From an uncultured Roseateles sp. (GTDB lineage Bacteria > Pseudomonadota > Gammaproteobacteria > Burkholderiales > Burkholderiaceae_C), in contig NZ_OY729424.1 in NCBI RefSeq assembly GCF_963422335.1, positions 4,278,001 to 4,342,000 of the forward strand: a stretch of DNA of 64,000 nucleotides. Reading direction: 5' to 3'. A program made the position numbers and the translations under genes. The notes beneath the pieces were generated by a model. That model worked only from the letters and a program-made list of their open reading frames with translations, made no database searches and was not told the DNA's origin. Numbering within the stretch: position 1 is the stretch's first letter; every line of letters starts with the position of its first letter. Positions 1-11,080 of this stretch are shown piece after piece.

Positions 1-1332
1 CTCGGCCTGAGCGCCCGCCATCTGGCCTTCGGCGCCAGCATCGTGGCCGTGCGCGTCTGGCCGGCCGACGACTACACTCGCGTCACGCTGGAATCCGACA
101 CGCCGCTGGCCGCCCGCCATTCGTTCGCCGAGAACCCGGACCGGCTGATCATAGACATCGATGGCCTGGAGCTGAACCCGGCGCTGCGTGATCTGGTCAG
201 CAAGGTCAAGGCCGATGACCCCTACATCGCCGGCGTGCGCGTCGGTCAGTACCAGCCCCGCGTGGTGCGCCTGGTGCTGGACCTGAAGGAGGCGGTGGCG
301 CCCCAGGTCTTCACCCTGGCGCCGGTGGCGGCCTACCGCAACCGCCTGGTGTTCGACCTCTACCCGAAGCAGGAGCGTGATCCGCTGCTGGCGCTGATAC
401 GCGACAAGGAGGCCGCCGAGCAGCAGGCCGCCCAGGCGGTGCGCGATGCGCTGGGGGATTTCATCGGCCGCGTGGACAAGCCCGCGCCGCTGGCGGCCAA
501 GCCCGCCTCGTCCCCTATCCTGCCAACCCTGCCAACCCTGCCCGCCTCTGCCCCCGAGGTGCAGACGCCCAAACCGCCTCCAGCCGTGCCGCCGCAGCCG
601 ATGACACAGGGCCGGGTGGACCGCCTGATCGTCGTCGCGCTGGACCCCGGCCATGGCGGGGAGGACCCAGGCGCCGTCGGTCCCAGCGGACTGAAGGAAA
701 AAGACGTGGTGCTGGCCGTGGCCCTGCAACTGCGCGACAGGCTCAACGCCCTGCCCAATATGCGCGTGATGATGACGCGCGACGCCGATTTCTTCGTACC
801 GCTGAATGAGCGGGTACGCAAGGCAAGGCGGGTGCAGGCCGACCTGTTCGTCTCCATCCATGCCGACGCGTTTTTCACGCCCAAGGCCCGCGGCGCCTCG
901 GTGTTCGCGCTCAGCGACGGCGCCGCCACCAGCACCGCCGCCCGCTGGATGGCCGACCGCGAGAACGCCGCCGACATGGTGGGTGGCGTCAATGTTGCCG
1001 TGAAGGATGCCGCCGTGCTGCGTGCGCTGCTGGACATGAGCACCGCCGCCCAGATCAAGGACAGCCTGAAGCTCGGCGGCGAGGTGCTGGGCCAGATCGG
1101 CAAGGTCGGCCGCATGCACAAGGGCCAGGTCGAGCAGGCCGGTTTCGCGGTGCTGAAGGCGCCCGACGTGCCGTCCATCCTGGTCGAGACCGCCTTCATC
1201 TCCAACCCCGAAGAAGAAGCCAAGCTGCGCGACCCGGAGTTCCAGCAGCAGCTGGTGCTGGCCCTGGCCACCGGCATCAGCCGCTACTTTGCCAAGAATC
1301 CGCCCCTGGCCAGGCACCGCACGGTGTCTTAG
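1..1332 (+). CDS. amiC: N-acetylmuramoyl-L-alanine amidase AmiC, 5' partial
   Basis: Zinc amidase that cleaves the amide bond between MurNAc and the stem peptide during septal splitting; it acts in the periplasm. The reading frame is open from base 1, so the signal peptide lies outside the window; an internal GTG at 43 is unlikely to be the start. Visible parts are an AMIN peptidoglycan-targeting domain (roughly the first 120 codons, 'VRVWPADDYTRVTLE'), a Pro/Ala linker, and a C-terminal Amidase_3 domain with zinc-ligand motifs 'DPGHGGEDPGA' and 'SIHADAF' and the catalytic-Glu motif 'ETAFISNPEEE'. The stop overlaps the stop of the convergent DedA gene. amiC immediately before mutL is a common betaproteobacterial order, here interrupted only by the dedA gene. 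Confidence 0.95.
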   Translation, partial: LGLSARHLAFGASIVAVRVWPADDYTRVTLESDTPLAARHSFAENPDRLIIDIDGLELNPALRDLVSKVKADDPYIAGVRVGQYQPRVVRLVLDLKEAVAPQVFTLAPVAAYRNRLVFDLYPKQERDPLLALIRDKEAAEQQAAQAVRDALGDFIGRVDKPAPLAAKPASSPILPTLPTLPASAPEVQTPKPPPAVPPQPMTQGRVDRLIVVALDPGHGGEDPGAVGPSGLKEKDVVLAVALQLRDRLNALPNMRVMMTRDADFFVPLNERVRKARRVQADLFVSIHADAFFTPKARGASVFALSDGAATSTAARWMADRENAADMVGGVNVAVKDAAVLRALLDMSTAAQIKDSLKLGGEVLGQIGKVGRMHKGQVEQAGFAVLKAPDVPSILVETAFISNPEEEAKLRDPEFQQQLVLALATGISRYFAKNPPLARHRTVS

Positions 1333-1982
1333 GTCGCAGCGGCGGCGCCCTTGCGCTTGGCCTTCCAGCCGCCGTAGATCGCGATCAGCCCGGGGATGAC
1401 GATCATTGCCCAGATGATCTTCTCCAGGTGCTGCTTGACCCAGGGCACATTGCCGAAGGCATAGCCCAGGCTGGTGATGCCCACCACCCACAGCAGGCCG
1501 CCGGTCACGTCGTAGAGCGTGAACTTGCGCCGCGTCATCTGGGCCACACCGGCCACAAAGGGTGCGAAGGTGCGCACGAAAGGCATGAAGCGCGCGATCA
1601 CGATGGTGATGCCGCCATGGCGTTCGTAGAACTCGTGAGCCTGCAGAAAGGCCTGGCGGTTGAAGAAGCGCGACTGCTCCCACTGGAAGACCTTGGGGCC
1701 GAAGAAGCGGCCTATCGTGTAATTGGTCTGGTTGCCGGCCACCGCCGCCACGGCCATCAGGCCCATCGCGATGGGCAACTCCAGCAGGCCGGTGCCGCAC
1801 ATCGCGCCGACGATGAAGAGCAGCGAGTCGCCCGGCAGAAAGGGCATCACCACCAGCCCGGTCTCGACGAAGATGATCAGGAACAGCAGGGCATAGACCC
1901 AGGCCCCGTAGGCGGCCACGAAGGTGATCAGGTAGCGATCCACGTGGAGGATGAAGTCGATGGCGAGGCTGAGTATTTCCAT
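1329..1982 (-). CDS. DedA family membrane protein (VTT/SNARE-associated domain)
   Basis: A 217-residue polytopic inner-membrane protein of the DedA family, which is linked to undecaprenyl-phosphate and phospholipid flipping, membrane potential and envelope stress. The family signatures 'FLPGDSLLF' (about residue 52) and 'RFMPFVRTFAPFVAG' (about residue 137) are present, with 4-5 hydrophobic segments and a basic tail. The start at 1982 (MEILSLAID) fits the family length; in-frame starts at 1991 and 2000 would add only a few residues. Its stop overlaps the amiC stop, so the two genes converge without an intergenic terminator. The exact substrate cannot be read from the sequence. Confidence 0.9.
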   Translation of the reverse strand: MEILSLAIDFILHVDRYLITFVAAYGAWVYALLFLIIFVETGLVVMPFLPGDSLLFIVGAMCGTGLLELPIAMGLMAVAAVAGNQTNYTIGRFFGPKVFQWEQSRFFNRQAFLQAHEFYERHGGITIVIARFMPFVRTFAPFVAGVAQMTRRKFTLYDVTGGLLWVVGITSLGYAFGNVPWVKQHLEKIIWAMIVIPGLIAIYGGWKAKRKGAAAAT

Positions 1983-2038
1983 GGCGCGCATTATCACCAT
2001 CGCCCGTGTCGGCCCTAGCCCCCTCCTACAATCGATGC

Positions 2039-3895
<1,857 letters not shown>

Positions 3896-3944
3896 GCGTA
3901 AACCCCGAGCCATGGTCCAATCGCTCCTTAGCTCAGAAGATTTC

Positions 3945-5426
3945 ATGGCCACCCTCACACTCAAGAAAAAAGCCGCCGCCGTTGGCAAGACCTTTGGCCG
4001 CGCACCGATACGTGGCCGTGGCCTTGCCAATCCGCGCCCGACCATCGCCCAGGCGCAGAAAGAGCGCCAGGAGCGTGAAGAGCGCTACCAGGCGCAGCGC
4101 CGCGATGCGCCACAGCGTGAACCTCGCGAATTCGGCCGTGACGCTGGCGCACCGCCGCGTCCCCGCCCACCCGGCGCCCATGCGCCCGACCGCCGCGATG
4201 GCCCGCCACCGCGCCGCGACGAGGCCCGTGGCCCGCATCGCCACCATGAAGACCCGCGCGGCCAGGACCGCTCCCATGCCAAGCCCAGCAGCCGCTTCGC
4301 CCACGAAGACCGCCCGGCCGCGCCGCAGCGCGATCTGAGGCCCGGCCCGCGTGGCTATGGCCCCGATCCCGGCCGTCCGCGCGAGGACCGTCACCCGGAG
4401 CGCAGCCAGGAGCGCGGTCCGGACAGCCGTGGCGGCTTCGGCGCCCCGCGCCACGAAGGCCCGCGCGCCCACAACCCCCATCAAGGCCCCGCCCCCGCGG
4501 CCAAGCCGCAGCGCAACACCGGCACCAGTGCCGGTGGCATCGTGCGCGGCTCCCGCGGCCAGGACCGCGGTCCGGCGCGCCCTGATCGCCCCGCCCGCGA
4601 GCAGCGCATCAACGAGCCTGGCCGCCCCCGCCAGATGCCCCGCGCCCACCAGGGTGCGCCGCTGACGCCCAATGAGGAGGGCGACCGCCTGTCCAAGCGC
4701 ATGGGCGAGCTGGGCCTGGCCTCGCGCCGCGAGGCCGATGACTGGATTGCCGCCGGCTGGGTCAAGGTCGACGGCAAGATGGCCGTGCTCGGCCAGCGCG
4801 TGGGCCGCAACGTCAAGATCGACATCGATCCCGCCGCCCGCACCCAGCAGGCCCAGCAGGTCACCATCCTGCTGCACAAGCCGATCGGCTATGTCAGCGG
4901 TCAGGCTGAGGACGGCTATGAGCCCGCCTCGGTGCTGGTGCAGCCGCAGAACCGCTGGGACGACGACAGCTCCCAGGTCAAGTACCACGAGGGCCACCGC
5001 CGCAGCCTGGCCCCAGCCGGCCGGCTGGACATCGACTCGACCGGCCTGCTGGTGCTGACGCAGGACGGCCGCGTCGCCAAGCTGCTGATAGGCGAGGACT
5101 CGACGATAGAAAAAGAGTATCTGGTGCGCGTGGAGGCGGTTGACCCGCAGGGCGACGAATTGCTGTCTGCCGAGGGCCTGGCTCTGCTGAACCATGGCCT
5201 GGAGCTGGACGGCGAGAAGCTCAAGCCGGCCAAGGTCAGCTGGATCAATGACGACCAGCTGCGCTTTGTGCTGCGCGAGGGCAAGAAGCGCCAGATCCGC
5301 CGCATGTGCGAGCTGGTCGGCCTGAAGGTGGTCGGCCTGAAGCGCGTGCGCATAGGCCGCATCAATCTGGGCCATCTGCCGGTCGGGCAATGGCGCTATC
5401 TGGGGCCTTGGGAGCGCTTTGATTGA
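3945..5426 (+). CDS. RluF-like 23S rRNA pseudouridine synthase with disordered N-terminal extension
   Basis: RsuA/RluB/RluE/RluF-family pseudouridine synthase of about 493 residues. The first ~235 residues are an Arg/Pro/Asp/His/Gly-rich, low-complexity, probably disordered tail. After that come an S4 RNA-binding domain ('LSKRMGELGLASRREADDW') and the catalytic domain with 'PAGRLDIDSTGLLVLTQDG', where Asp in GRLD is the catalytic residue, and 'REGKKRQIRRM'. 'IEKEYLVRVE' and 'KPAKV' look closer to RluF (23S U2604) than RluB, but the target is an inference. The start at 3945 (MATLTLKKK) is preferred over ATG 3912. The stop is 20 bases before the next gene's chosen start. Confidence 0.85.
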   Translation: MATLTLKKKAAAVGKTFGRAPIRGRGLANPRPTIAQAQKERQEREERYQAQRRDAPQREPREFGRDAGAPPRPRPPGAHAPDRRDGPPPRRDEARGPHRHHEDPRGQDRSHAKPSSRFAHEDRPAAPQRDLRPGPRGYGPDPGRPREDRHPERSQERGPDSRGGFGAPRHEGPRAHNPHQGPAPAAKPQRNTGTSAGGIVRGSRGQDRGPARPDRPAREQRINEPGRPRQMPRAHQGAPLTPNEEGDRLSKRMGELGLASRREADDWIAAGWVKVDGKMAVLGQRVGRNVKIDIDPAARTQQAQQVTILLHKPIGYVSGQAEDGYEPASVLVQPQNRWDDDSSQVKYHEGHRRSLAPAGRLDIDSTGLLVLTQDGRVAKLLIGEDSTIEKEYLVRVEAVDPQGDELLSAEGLALLNHGLELDGEKLKPAKVSWINDDQLRFVLREGKKRQIRRMCELVGLKVVGLKRVRIGRINLGHLPVGQWRYLGPWERFD

Positions 5427-5446
5427 TCATCCGCTCTGAGCGGGGC

Positions 5447-6658
5447 ATGACCGCAGCCACGGCGGTCTTGGCCCTGGCCTTGCTGCTGGGCCTGCAACCG
5501 GTCACCACCGACGTCTATCTGCCTGCCCTGCCCGCGCTGCGCGCCGATCTCGGCGCGGGGATGAGCGCGGTGCAGCTGACCCTGTCGGCGCTGATGGTCT
5601 GCTTCGGTTTCGGGCAATTGCTGCTCGGGCCGCTGGCCGACCGCATCGGCCGCCGGCCGGTGCTGCTGGCCGGCCTGCTGCTGTACACGCTCGCCGCCGC
5701 GCTTGCCGCGCTGTCGCCCACGATAGAAATGGTCATCCTGTGCCGCGCCGTGCAGGGCCTGGGCCTGGCCGCGGCGGTGGTCTGTGCCCGGGCAATGCTG
5801 CGCGATCTGTACGAGCCGCAGCAGGGCGCACAAATCATGGCCAAGGCACTCACCGGTCTGGGCGTGATCGCGATGCTGAGCCCCACCCTGGGCGGACTGG
5901 TTGCGGCGCAATTGGGCTGGCGTGCGGCCATGGGTGTGATTGCCGTCTTCAGCGCCTGTGCACTGCTGTTCATCGCGCTGCGTGTGCCCGAGACGCTCAA
6001 GCTGCGCAATCCGCAGGCCACCCGGCTGCGGCCGCTGCTCGCCGCCTGGCACCAGATTGCCCAGCACCCGACCTTCGTCGCCTACGGCCTGCTGACCAGC
6101 CTCAGCTACGGCGCGTTGTACAGCTTTCTGGCCGGTTCGTCCTTCATCTATATAGGCCTGCTGGGTGCCTCGCGCCCGCACTACGGCCTGCTGGTCGGTG
6201 CCTGCTCGGGCATTTACGTGCTCGGCACGCTGTGGTGCCGGTCCATGTTGCGCCGCAAGACGGTGCCCGAGGCGATTGCCCGCGGCGCCTGCTTCACGCT
6301 GGCCGGCGCCGTGGCGATGGCGCTGCTGGCGCTTGGCGGCGAAGCCAGCCTGATGAATGTCACGGCCGCCCAGGCACTGTTCATCTTCGGCCATGGTGTG
6401 TTGCAGCCCTGCTCGCAGGCCGGCGTGGTCGGGCCCTTCCCGCGACATGCCGGTGCGGCGTCGGCGCTGTCCGGCTTTGCGATTGCCGCCACGGCGTTCG
6501 GCGTCGGCGCCTGGCTCGGTGTGGCGCTGGACGGCCGCATCGCCCCCTGGGCCTGGACCATCGCTGCCTTCGCCGCCCTGAGCGCACTGACGTCCTGGAC
6601 TCTGGTGCAGCGCCTGGGCCGCCCCGCTGCTGCAAACGCAGCCTCTGCAACCACCTGA
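5447..6658 (+). CDS. Bcr/CflA family drug-resistance MFS transporter
   Basis: 403-residue major facilitator of the DHA1 Bcr/CflA subfamily, a proton-driven inner-membrane exporter of drugs or metabolites. The N-terminal signature 'TTDVYLPALPALRADL' in TM1, the loop 2-3 motif 'GPLADRIGRRPVLL', and the motif C region 'GLGVIAMLSPTLGGLVA' are all visible with about 12 hydrophobic segments. ATG 5447 is preferred; a TTG at 5423 overlapping the previous stop is an alternative start. It sits 9 bases before the ABC ATPase gene, so it may be co-transcribed with the ABC set. The transported substrate is unknown. Confidence 0.88.
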   Translation: MTAATAVLALALLLGLQPVTTDVYLPALPALRADLGAGMSAVQLTLSALMVCFGFGQLLLGPLADRIGRRPVLLAGLLLYTLAAALAALSPTIEMVILCRAVQGLGLAAAVVCARAMLRDLYEPQQGAQIMAKALTGLGVIAMLSPTLGGLVAAQLGWRAAMGVIAVFSACALLFIALRVPETLKLRNPQATRLRPLLAAWHQIAQHPTFVAYGLLTSLSYGALYSFLAGSSFIYIGLLGASRPHYGLLVGACSGIYVLGTLWCRSMLRRKTVPEAIARGACFTLAGAVAMALLALGGEASLMNVTAAQALFIFGHGVLQPCSQAGVVGPFPRHAGAASALSGFAIAATAFGVGAWLGVALDGRIAPWAWTIAAFAALSALTSWTLVQRLGRPAAANAASATT

Positions 6659-6667
6659 CAACCCCAC

Positions 6668-7324
6668 ATGCCCTTGCTCGACGTGAAGGGGCTGGCCAAG
6701 CACTACGGCGCCAGCCCGGTGTTCGAATCGGTTGATTTGCAGCTGCAGCCCGGCGAGCTGGTGGCCCTGCTGGGGGAATCCGGGGTCGGCAAGTCCACCC
6801 TGCTGAATTGCATTGCGGGGCTGGACACGTTCGATGCCGGCCAGGTGCTGCTTGACGGCCATGACATCGGCCAGATCAGCGAGCAGGCCCAGGCGCTGTT
6901 GCGGCGCTCGCACCTCGGCTTTGTGTTCCAGGCCTTCCATGTGCTGCCGCACCTGAGCGTGGCCGACAACATTGCCCTGCCCCTGCTGCTGCTCAAAACA
7001 CCCGATCCGGCGCGGGTGGCGCAGATGCTGGATGCGGTGGGCCTGAGCGCCCTGGGCGAGCGCATGCCGCGCCAGCTGTCCGGTGGCCAGCTGCAGCGCG
7101 TGGCCATTGCCCGTGCACTGGTGCACCGGCCGCGCCTGGTGCTGGCCGATGAGCCGACCGGCAATCTGGACCCCGACACCGCCGAGCAGGTGCTGGACCT
7201 GCTGAAGGCGCAGACCCTGCAGGAGGGCGCCGCCTGCCTGCTGGTGACCCATTCGCAGCGGGCAGCGGCGCGAGCACAGCGGGTGCTGCGCCTGCACGCC
7301 CACGGCGTGACCGAGGCCCAGTGA
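6668..7324 (+). CDS. ABC transporter ATP-binding protein (LolD/MacB/AttE type)
   Basis: 218-residue stand-alone nucleotide-binding subunit. Walker A is 'GESGVGKST' (about residues 37-45), the Q-loop region is 'FVFQAFHVLPHLSVADN', the signature is 'LSGGQLQRVAIARAL', Walker B is 'LVLADEPTGNLD', and the switch His is in 'LLVTHSQRA'. Its class pairs with FtsX/MacB-fold permeases that work by mechanotransmission rather than by classical substrate channels. The partner is the next gene, which starts by a GTGA overlap at 7321, so the two are translationally coupled. Confidence 0.94.
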   Translation: MPLLDVKGLAKHYGASPVFESVDLQLQPGELVALLGESGVGKSTLLNCIAGLDTFDAGQVLLDGHDIGQISEQAQALLRRSHLGFVFQAFHVLPHLSVADNIALPLLLLKTPDPARVAQMLDAVGLSALGERMPRQLSGGQLQRVAIARALVHRPRLVLADEPTGNLDPDTAEQVLDLLKAQTLQEGAACLLVTHSQRAAARAQRVLRLHAHGVTEAQ

Positions 7325-9846
7325 AGCTCCTGCCCTGGAGCTGGCTGCGCCAGCTGTCCTGGCCGGCGGCACGCCAGCATCCCTGGCGCCAGGCCATGGC
7401 CGTCGTCGCCATCGGGCTCGGCGTGGCACTGGCCTTTGCCGTGCACCTGATCAATGCCTCGGCGCTGGCGGAATTCGCCTCGGCCGTGCGTTCGGTCAAC
7501 GGTCAGCCGGACCTGGTGCTGCGCGGGGCGGCCGGTGGCTTCGACGAACAGCTGTACGCCCGCGTGGCGGCCCATCCCGACGTCGCGCTGGCCTCGCCGG
7601 CTGTCGAGGTGCAGACCTATGCCCTTGACGGCACCGGTCAGCGCTTTGCGCTGCGCCTGCTCGGGCTGGACCCGCTGCTGGCGGCCCAGCTGTCGCCCGG
7701 GCTGATGCCCCTGCCCGCAGCCGGCCGCGCGAGCAGCCCTGCCGCCTTGTTCGCACCGGATGCGCTGTATCTCAACCCTGCCGCCAGCGCCAGGCTGGGT
7801 GCCGCGGCCCAGTCGCTGAAGGCCCAGTTTGGCGACCGGTTGCTGCCGCTGACCATCGCCGGCAGCATCGCCGCCGACGGCGCGCCACTGGCGGTGATGG
7901 ACATTGCCGACGTTCAGCTGCGCTTCGGTCGCCTGGGTCGGCTGGACAGCATCGATCTGCGGCTGCGCCCCGGCGCCGATCCGGCCCGCCTGCTGCAAGA
8001 CCTGGCCCTGCCCGCCGGCGTGCGTGCGGCCAGGCCCGACGAGGCGGTGCAGCGCATCTCCAATCTGTCGCGGGCCTATCGCGTCAACCTGACCGTGCTG
8101 GCCCTGGTGGCCCTGTTCACCGGCACCTTTCTGGTGTTCTCGGTGCTGTCGCTGTCGGTGGCGCAGCGGCTGCCGCAGCTGGCCCTGCTGGGTGTGCTGG
8201 GCCTGTCCTCGGCCGAGCGGCTGCAGATGATTCTGCTGGAGACTTTTGCGCTGGGCCTGATCGGCAGCACGCTGGGCGTGGCCCTGGGCACGGGCCTGGC
8301 CGCGACGGCACTGCATCTGCTCGGTGGCGACCTGGGCAGCGGCATGCTCGGCGGCGCCCAGCCTCGGCTGCAGTTCAGTGCCTGGACGGCGGTCGCCTAC
8401 GGCAGCCTGGGCGTGCTGGCAGCTCTTGTCGGCGGCTATCTGCCGGCGCGCTGGGCCCAGGGCATGGCGCCGGCCCAGGTGCTCAAGGGCCTGGGCCAGA
8501 CCGATGCCTCACGCCACCTCAGCTGGCTGGGGCCGGTGCTGTTGCTGCTGGGTGCCGGCCTGGCCCAGCTGCCGCCCTGGCATGAGTTGCCGCTGGCCGC
8601 CTACGGCGCGGTGGCGGCGCTGCTGATCGGTGGCATTCTGTGCGTGCCCGAGGGGGTGGCCCTGCTGCTGCGCCTCGCGCCCAAGCCCCGCCATGCACTG
8701 GCCCTGCTGGCGCTGCAGCGCGCCCGCGACCAGCGCCACAGCGCCACGGTGGCGGTGGCCGGCGTGGTCGTCAGCCTCAGCCTGGCGGTGGCGCTGACGG
8801 TGATGGTGGGCAGCTTTCGCGGCTCCATCATGCTGTGGCTGGACACCGTGCTGCCGGCCGAGCTCTATGCCCGTACCGCCGACCGCAGCGCCGCCAATGA
8901 CACCGCCTTTCTGCCGCCGGCCTTCGTCGAAGCCGCGCGACGCCTGCCCGGTGTGACGCGGGTCGAGGCCCAGCGCACGGTGCAGCTGCAGCTGGACCCG
9001 CAACGCCCCGGCGTGGTGCTGATCGCCAAGCCGCTGGATGCCACCGACCCGCGGCTGCCCCTGGTCGGCCCGTTGTTGGCGGCCCGGCCGGGCCTGCCCT
9101 CGGTCTATGTCAGCGAGGCCATGGTCACGCTGTACCAGGCGCGGCCTGGCGCCGCATTCAAACTGCCGCTGCGTGCCGAACAGGCACCGGTCGAGGTCTG
9201 GGTGCGCGGCGTCTGGCGTGACTATGCCCGCCAGCACGGCTCGGTGATGATGGACGCGGCTGAGTTCCTGCGCCTCACGGGCGACACCCGCAGCAACGAC
9301 ATCGCCCTGTGGCTGGCGCCGGGCGCAGCGATGGCACCCGTGCAGGCCGGCCTGCGCGCGCTACTGCCCGATCCCTCGCTGATCGAGTTCGCCTCGGCAC
9401 GCGAGATCCGCGAGATGTCGCTGAAGATCTTCGACCGCAGCTTTGCCGTCACCTACTGGCTGCAGGCGGTGGCCATCGCCATCGGTCTGTTCGGCATTGC
9501 CGCCAGCCATTCGGCCCAGGTGCTGGCGCGGCGCAAGGAGTTCGGCCTGCTCGCCCATCTGGGTGTGACCAAGGGCCAGATCCTGGCCCTGGTGGCCATG
9601 GAGGGTGCAGTCTGGACGCTGGTGGGCACGGTACTGGGCCTGGCCCTGGGCCTGCTCGTCAGCATGGTGCTGGTCTTCGTCGTCAACCCGCAGAGCTTCA
9701 ACTGGACGATGGAGCTGCATGTGCCCTGGGGCCGCCTGGCCGTGCTGGCCGCCGCCGTGCTGCTGGCCGGTACGGTGACCGGTGTGCTGGCAGGGCGCAG
9801 CGCCGCACGGCGCGATCTGGCGCAATCGGTCAAGGAGGACTGGTGA
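7321..9846 (+). CDS. FtsX-like ABC transporter permease (AttF/AttG-type fusion)
   Basis: 841-residue inner-membrane permease with two FtsX repeats. There is an N-terminal TM segment ('MAVVAIGLGVALAFAVHLINA'), a large periplasmic domain, a first block of TM helices (about residues 255-350), mid-chain helices near 400-440, a second periplasmic domain, and a final FtsX block (about 705-830). This is the length of the duplicated permeases (YbbP/AttFG type). It begins with GTG overlapping the ATPase stop and ends overlapping the AttH-like gene (stop 9844-9846, next ATG at 9846). The arrangement ATPase, permease, secreted lipocalin-fold protein matches the attEFGH operon pattern. Confidence 0.92.
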   Translation: MKLLPWSWLRQLSWPAARQHPWRQAMAVVAIGLGVALAFAVHLINASALAEFASAVRSVNGQPDLVLRGAAGGFDEQLYARVAAHPDVALASPAVEVQTYALDGTGQRFALRLLGLDPLLAAQLSPGLMPLPAAGRASSPAALFAPDALYLNPAASARLGAAAQSLKAQFGDRLLPLTIAGSIAADGAPLAVMDIADVQLRFGRLGRLDSIDLRLRPGADPARLLQDLALPAGVRAARPDEAVQRISNLSRAYRVNLTVLALVALFTGTFLVFSVLSLSVAQRLPQLALLGVLGLSSAERLQMILLETFALGLIGSTLGVALGTGLAATALHLLGGDLGSGMLGGAQPRLQFSAWTAVAYGSLGVLAALVGGYLPARWAQGMAPAQVLKGLGQTDASRHLSWLGPVLLLLGAGLAQLPPWHELPLAAYGAVAALLIGGILCVPEGVALLLRLAPKPRHALALLALQRARDQRHSATVAVAGVVVSLSLAVALTVMVGSFRGSIMLWLDTVLPAELYARTADRSAANDTAFLPPAFVEAARRLPGVTRVEAQRTVQLQLDPQRPGVVLIAKPLDATDPRLPLVGPLLAARPGLPSVYVSEAMVTLYQARPGAAFKLPLRAEQAPVEVWVRGVWRDYARQHGSVMMDAAEFLRLTGDTRSNDIALWLAPGAAMAPVQAGLRALLPDPSLIEFASAREIREMSLKIFDRSFAVTYWLQAVAIAIGLFGIAASHSAQVLARRKEFGLLAHLGVTKGQILALVAMEGAVWTLVGTVLGLALGLLVSMVLVFVVNPQSFNWTMELHVPWGRLAVLAAAVLLAGTVTGVLAGRSAARRDLAQSVKEDW

Positions 9847-10940
9847 TGCGACGCCGTGACAGTCTGTTGGCGTTGGGCGCGCTCGCGCTGAGCCGGGCGT
9901 CGGGTGCCGCGGCGCTGAGCGTGACACCGCGTGCACTGCGCTTCCCAGCCGATTTCGGCGCCCATCCCGACACGCGCATCGAGTGGTGGTATCTGACCGG
10001 CGCGCTCTCGCCCAGCTCCAGCAAAGGCCCCACCTACGGCTTCCAGCTGACCTTCTTCCGGGTACGCACCGCCGTTGACCCGGCCCACCCCAGCCGCTTT
10101 GCCGCCAAGCAGCTGCTGATGGCCCATGCCGCGCTGACCGATCTGTCGGCCAGGACCTTGCGCCACGACCAGGCACTGGCCCGCAGTGGCTTCGGCCTGG
10201 CCGAGGCCGGCGAGCAAGACACCGATGTGGTGTTGCACGGTTGGCGCCTGCACCGTGACCCCGAGAACGGATACCGTGCCGAGCTGCGCAGCGAGCGGGC
10301 CAATTTCGCCCTGGCGCTGGACTTGAAACCCAGCCAGCCGGTGCTGCTGCAAGGCCAGGCCGGTTACTCGCGCAAAGGTCCGGAGCCGGGTGCAGCCAGC
10401 CACTATTACAGCGAGCCACAGCTGCAGCTGGCGGGCGAGCTGACGGTGGATGGCAAACGCCTGCCGGTGCAGGGCCGGGCCTGGCTGGACCATGAGTGGA
10501 GCAATCAGCTGCTGGGCAGCGGGCCGGCCAGTGCCATCGGCTGGGACTGGACCGGCATCAATCTGCTGGACGGCGGCGCGCTGACACTGTTCCGCCTGCG
10601 TCGCGCCGACGGCAGCGTGCACTGGGCCGGCGGCAGCTACCGGGCGCCGGGCCAGACGCAAGGCCGCGACTTCGCGCCGACCGAGGTCAGCCTGCAGCCC
10701 GGCCGCATCTGGAAGAGCGCCCGCACCGGCGCCGCCTATCCGGTCAGCTGGCGCCTGGGTACGCCCATAGGCAGCTTCGAGCTGCGCGCCCTGCTCGACG
10801 ACCAGGAGCTCGATGCCCGCGGCAGCACCGGCACCGTCTACTGGGAGGGTCTCTCGGAGCTGCTCGATGGCACCGGGCAGCGCGCAGGCCTGGGCTATCT
10901 GGAAATGACCGGCTATGCCGGCCCGCTGAGACTGGGCTGA
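9846..10940 (+). CDS. Secreted AttH/CrtC-type lipocalin-like protein
   Basis: 364-residue exported protein of the AttH / carotenoid 1,2-hydratase N-terminal (lipocalin-like) family, often annotated 'predicted secreted hydrolase'. The N-terminus 'MRRRDSLLALGALAL' resembles a twin-arginine signal peptide followed by an Ala-rich cleavage region. Family hallmarks are 'RIEWWYLTGAL' (about residue 42), 'ASHYYSEPQL', and 'LDHEWSNQLLG' with 'IGWDWTGINL', which line the putative ligand cavity. No catalytic activity is established for the AttH branch. ATG 9846 overlaps the permease stop. The upstream reading frame open from 9309 is a shadow of the permease gene. Confidence 0.88.
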   Translation: MRRRDSLLALGALALSRASGAAALSVTPRALRFPADFGAHPDTRIEWWYLTGALSPSSSKGPTYGFQLTFFRVRTAVDPAHPSRFAAKQLLMAHAALTDLSARTLRHDQALARSGFGLAEAGEQDTDVVLHGWRLHRDPENGYRAELRSERANFALALDLKPSQPVLLQGQAGYSRKGPEPGAASHYYSEPQLQLAGELTVDGKRLPVQGRAWLDHEWSNQLLGSGPASAIGWDWTGINLLDGGALTLFRLRRADGSVHWAGGSYRAPGQTQGRDFAPTEVSLQPGRIWKSARTGAAYPVSWRLGTPIGSFELRALLDDQELDARGSTGTVYWEGLSELLDGTGQRAGLGYLEMTGYAGPLRLG

Positions 10941-11080
10941 CCGCCTGCGCCAGCGACCGGCCAGCCGCCGGCCTGCAACCAATGAAACACGCCGGCCCGC
11001 GGGCGCAGCGCGCCTGCAACGGCCGCGCCCCACAGTCACGGGTGGCAAGCAACACCGCTGCACCTGAGTTTCGACACATC

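Noticed and set aside
3933..5390. 485-codon minus-strand open frame opposite the pseudouridine synthase
   Set aside because: It is antisense to a gene with clear S4 and catalytic motifs and has no recognisable domain.
5423..5446. TTG start at 5423 for the Bcr/CflA transporter
   Set aside because: The ATG at 5447 gives the normal family N-terminus; TTG overlapping the previous stop would add eight unrelated residues, though coupling cannot be excluded.
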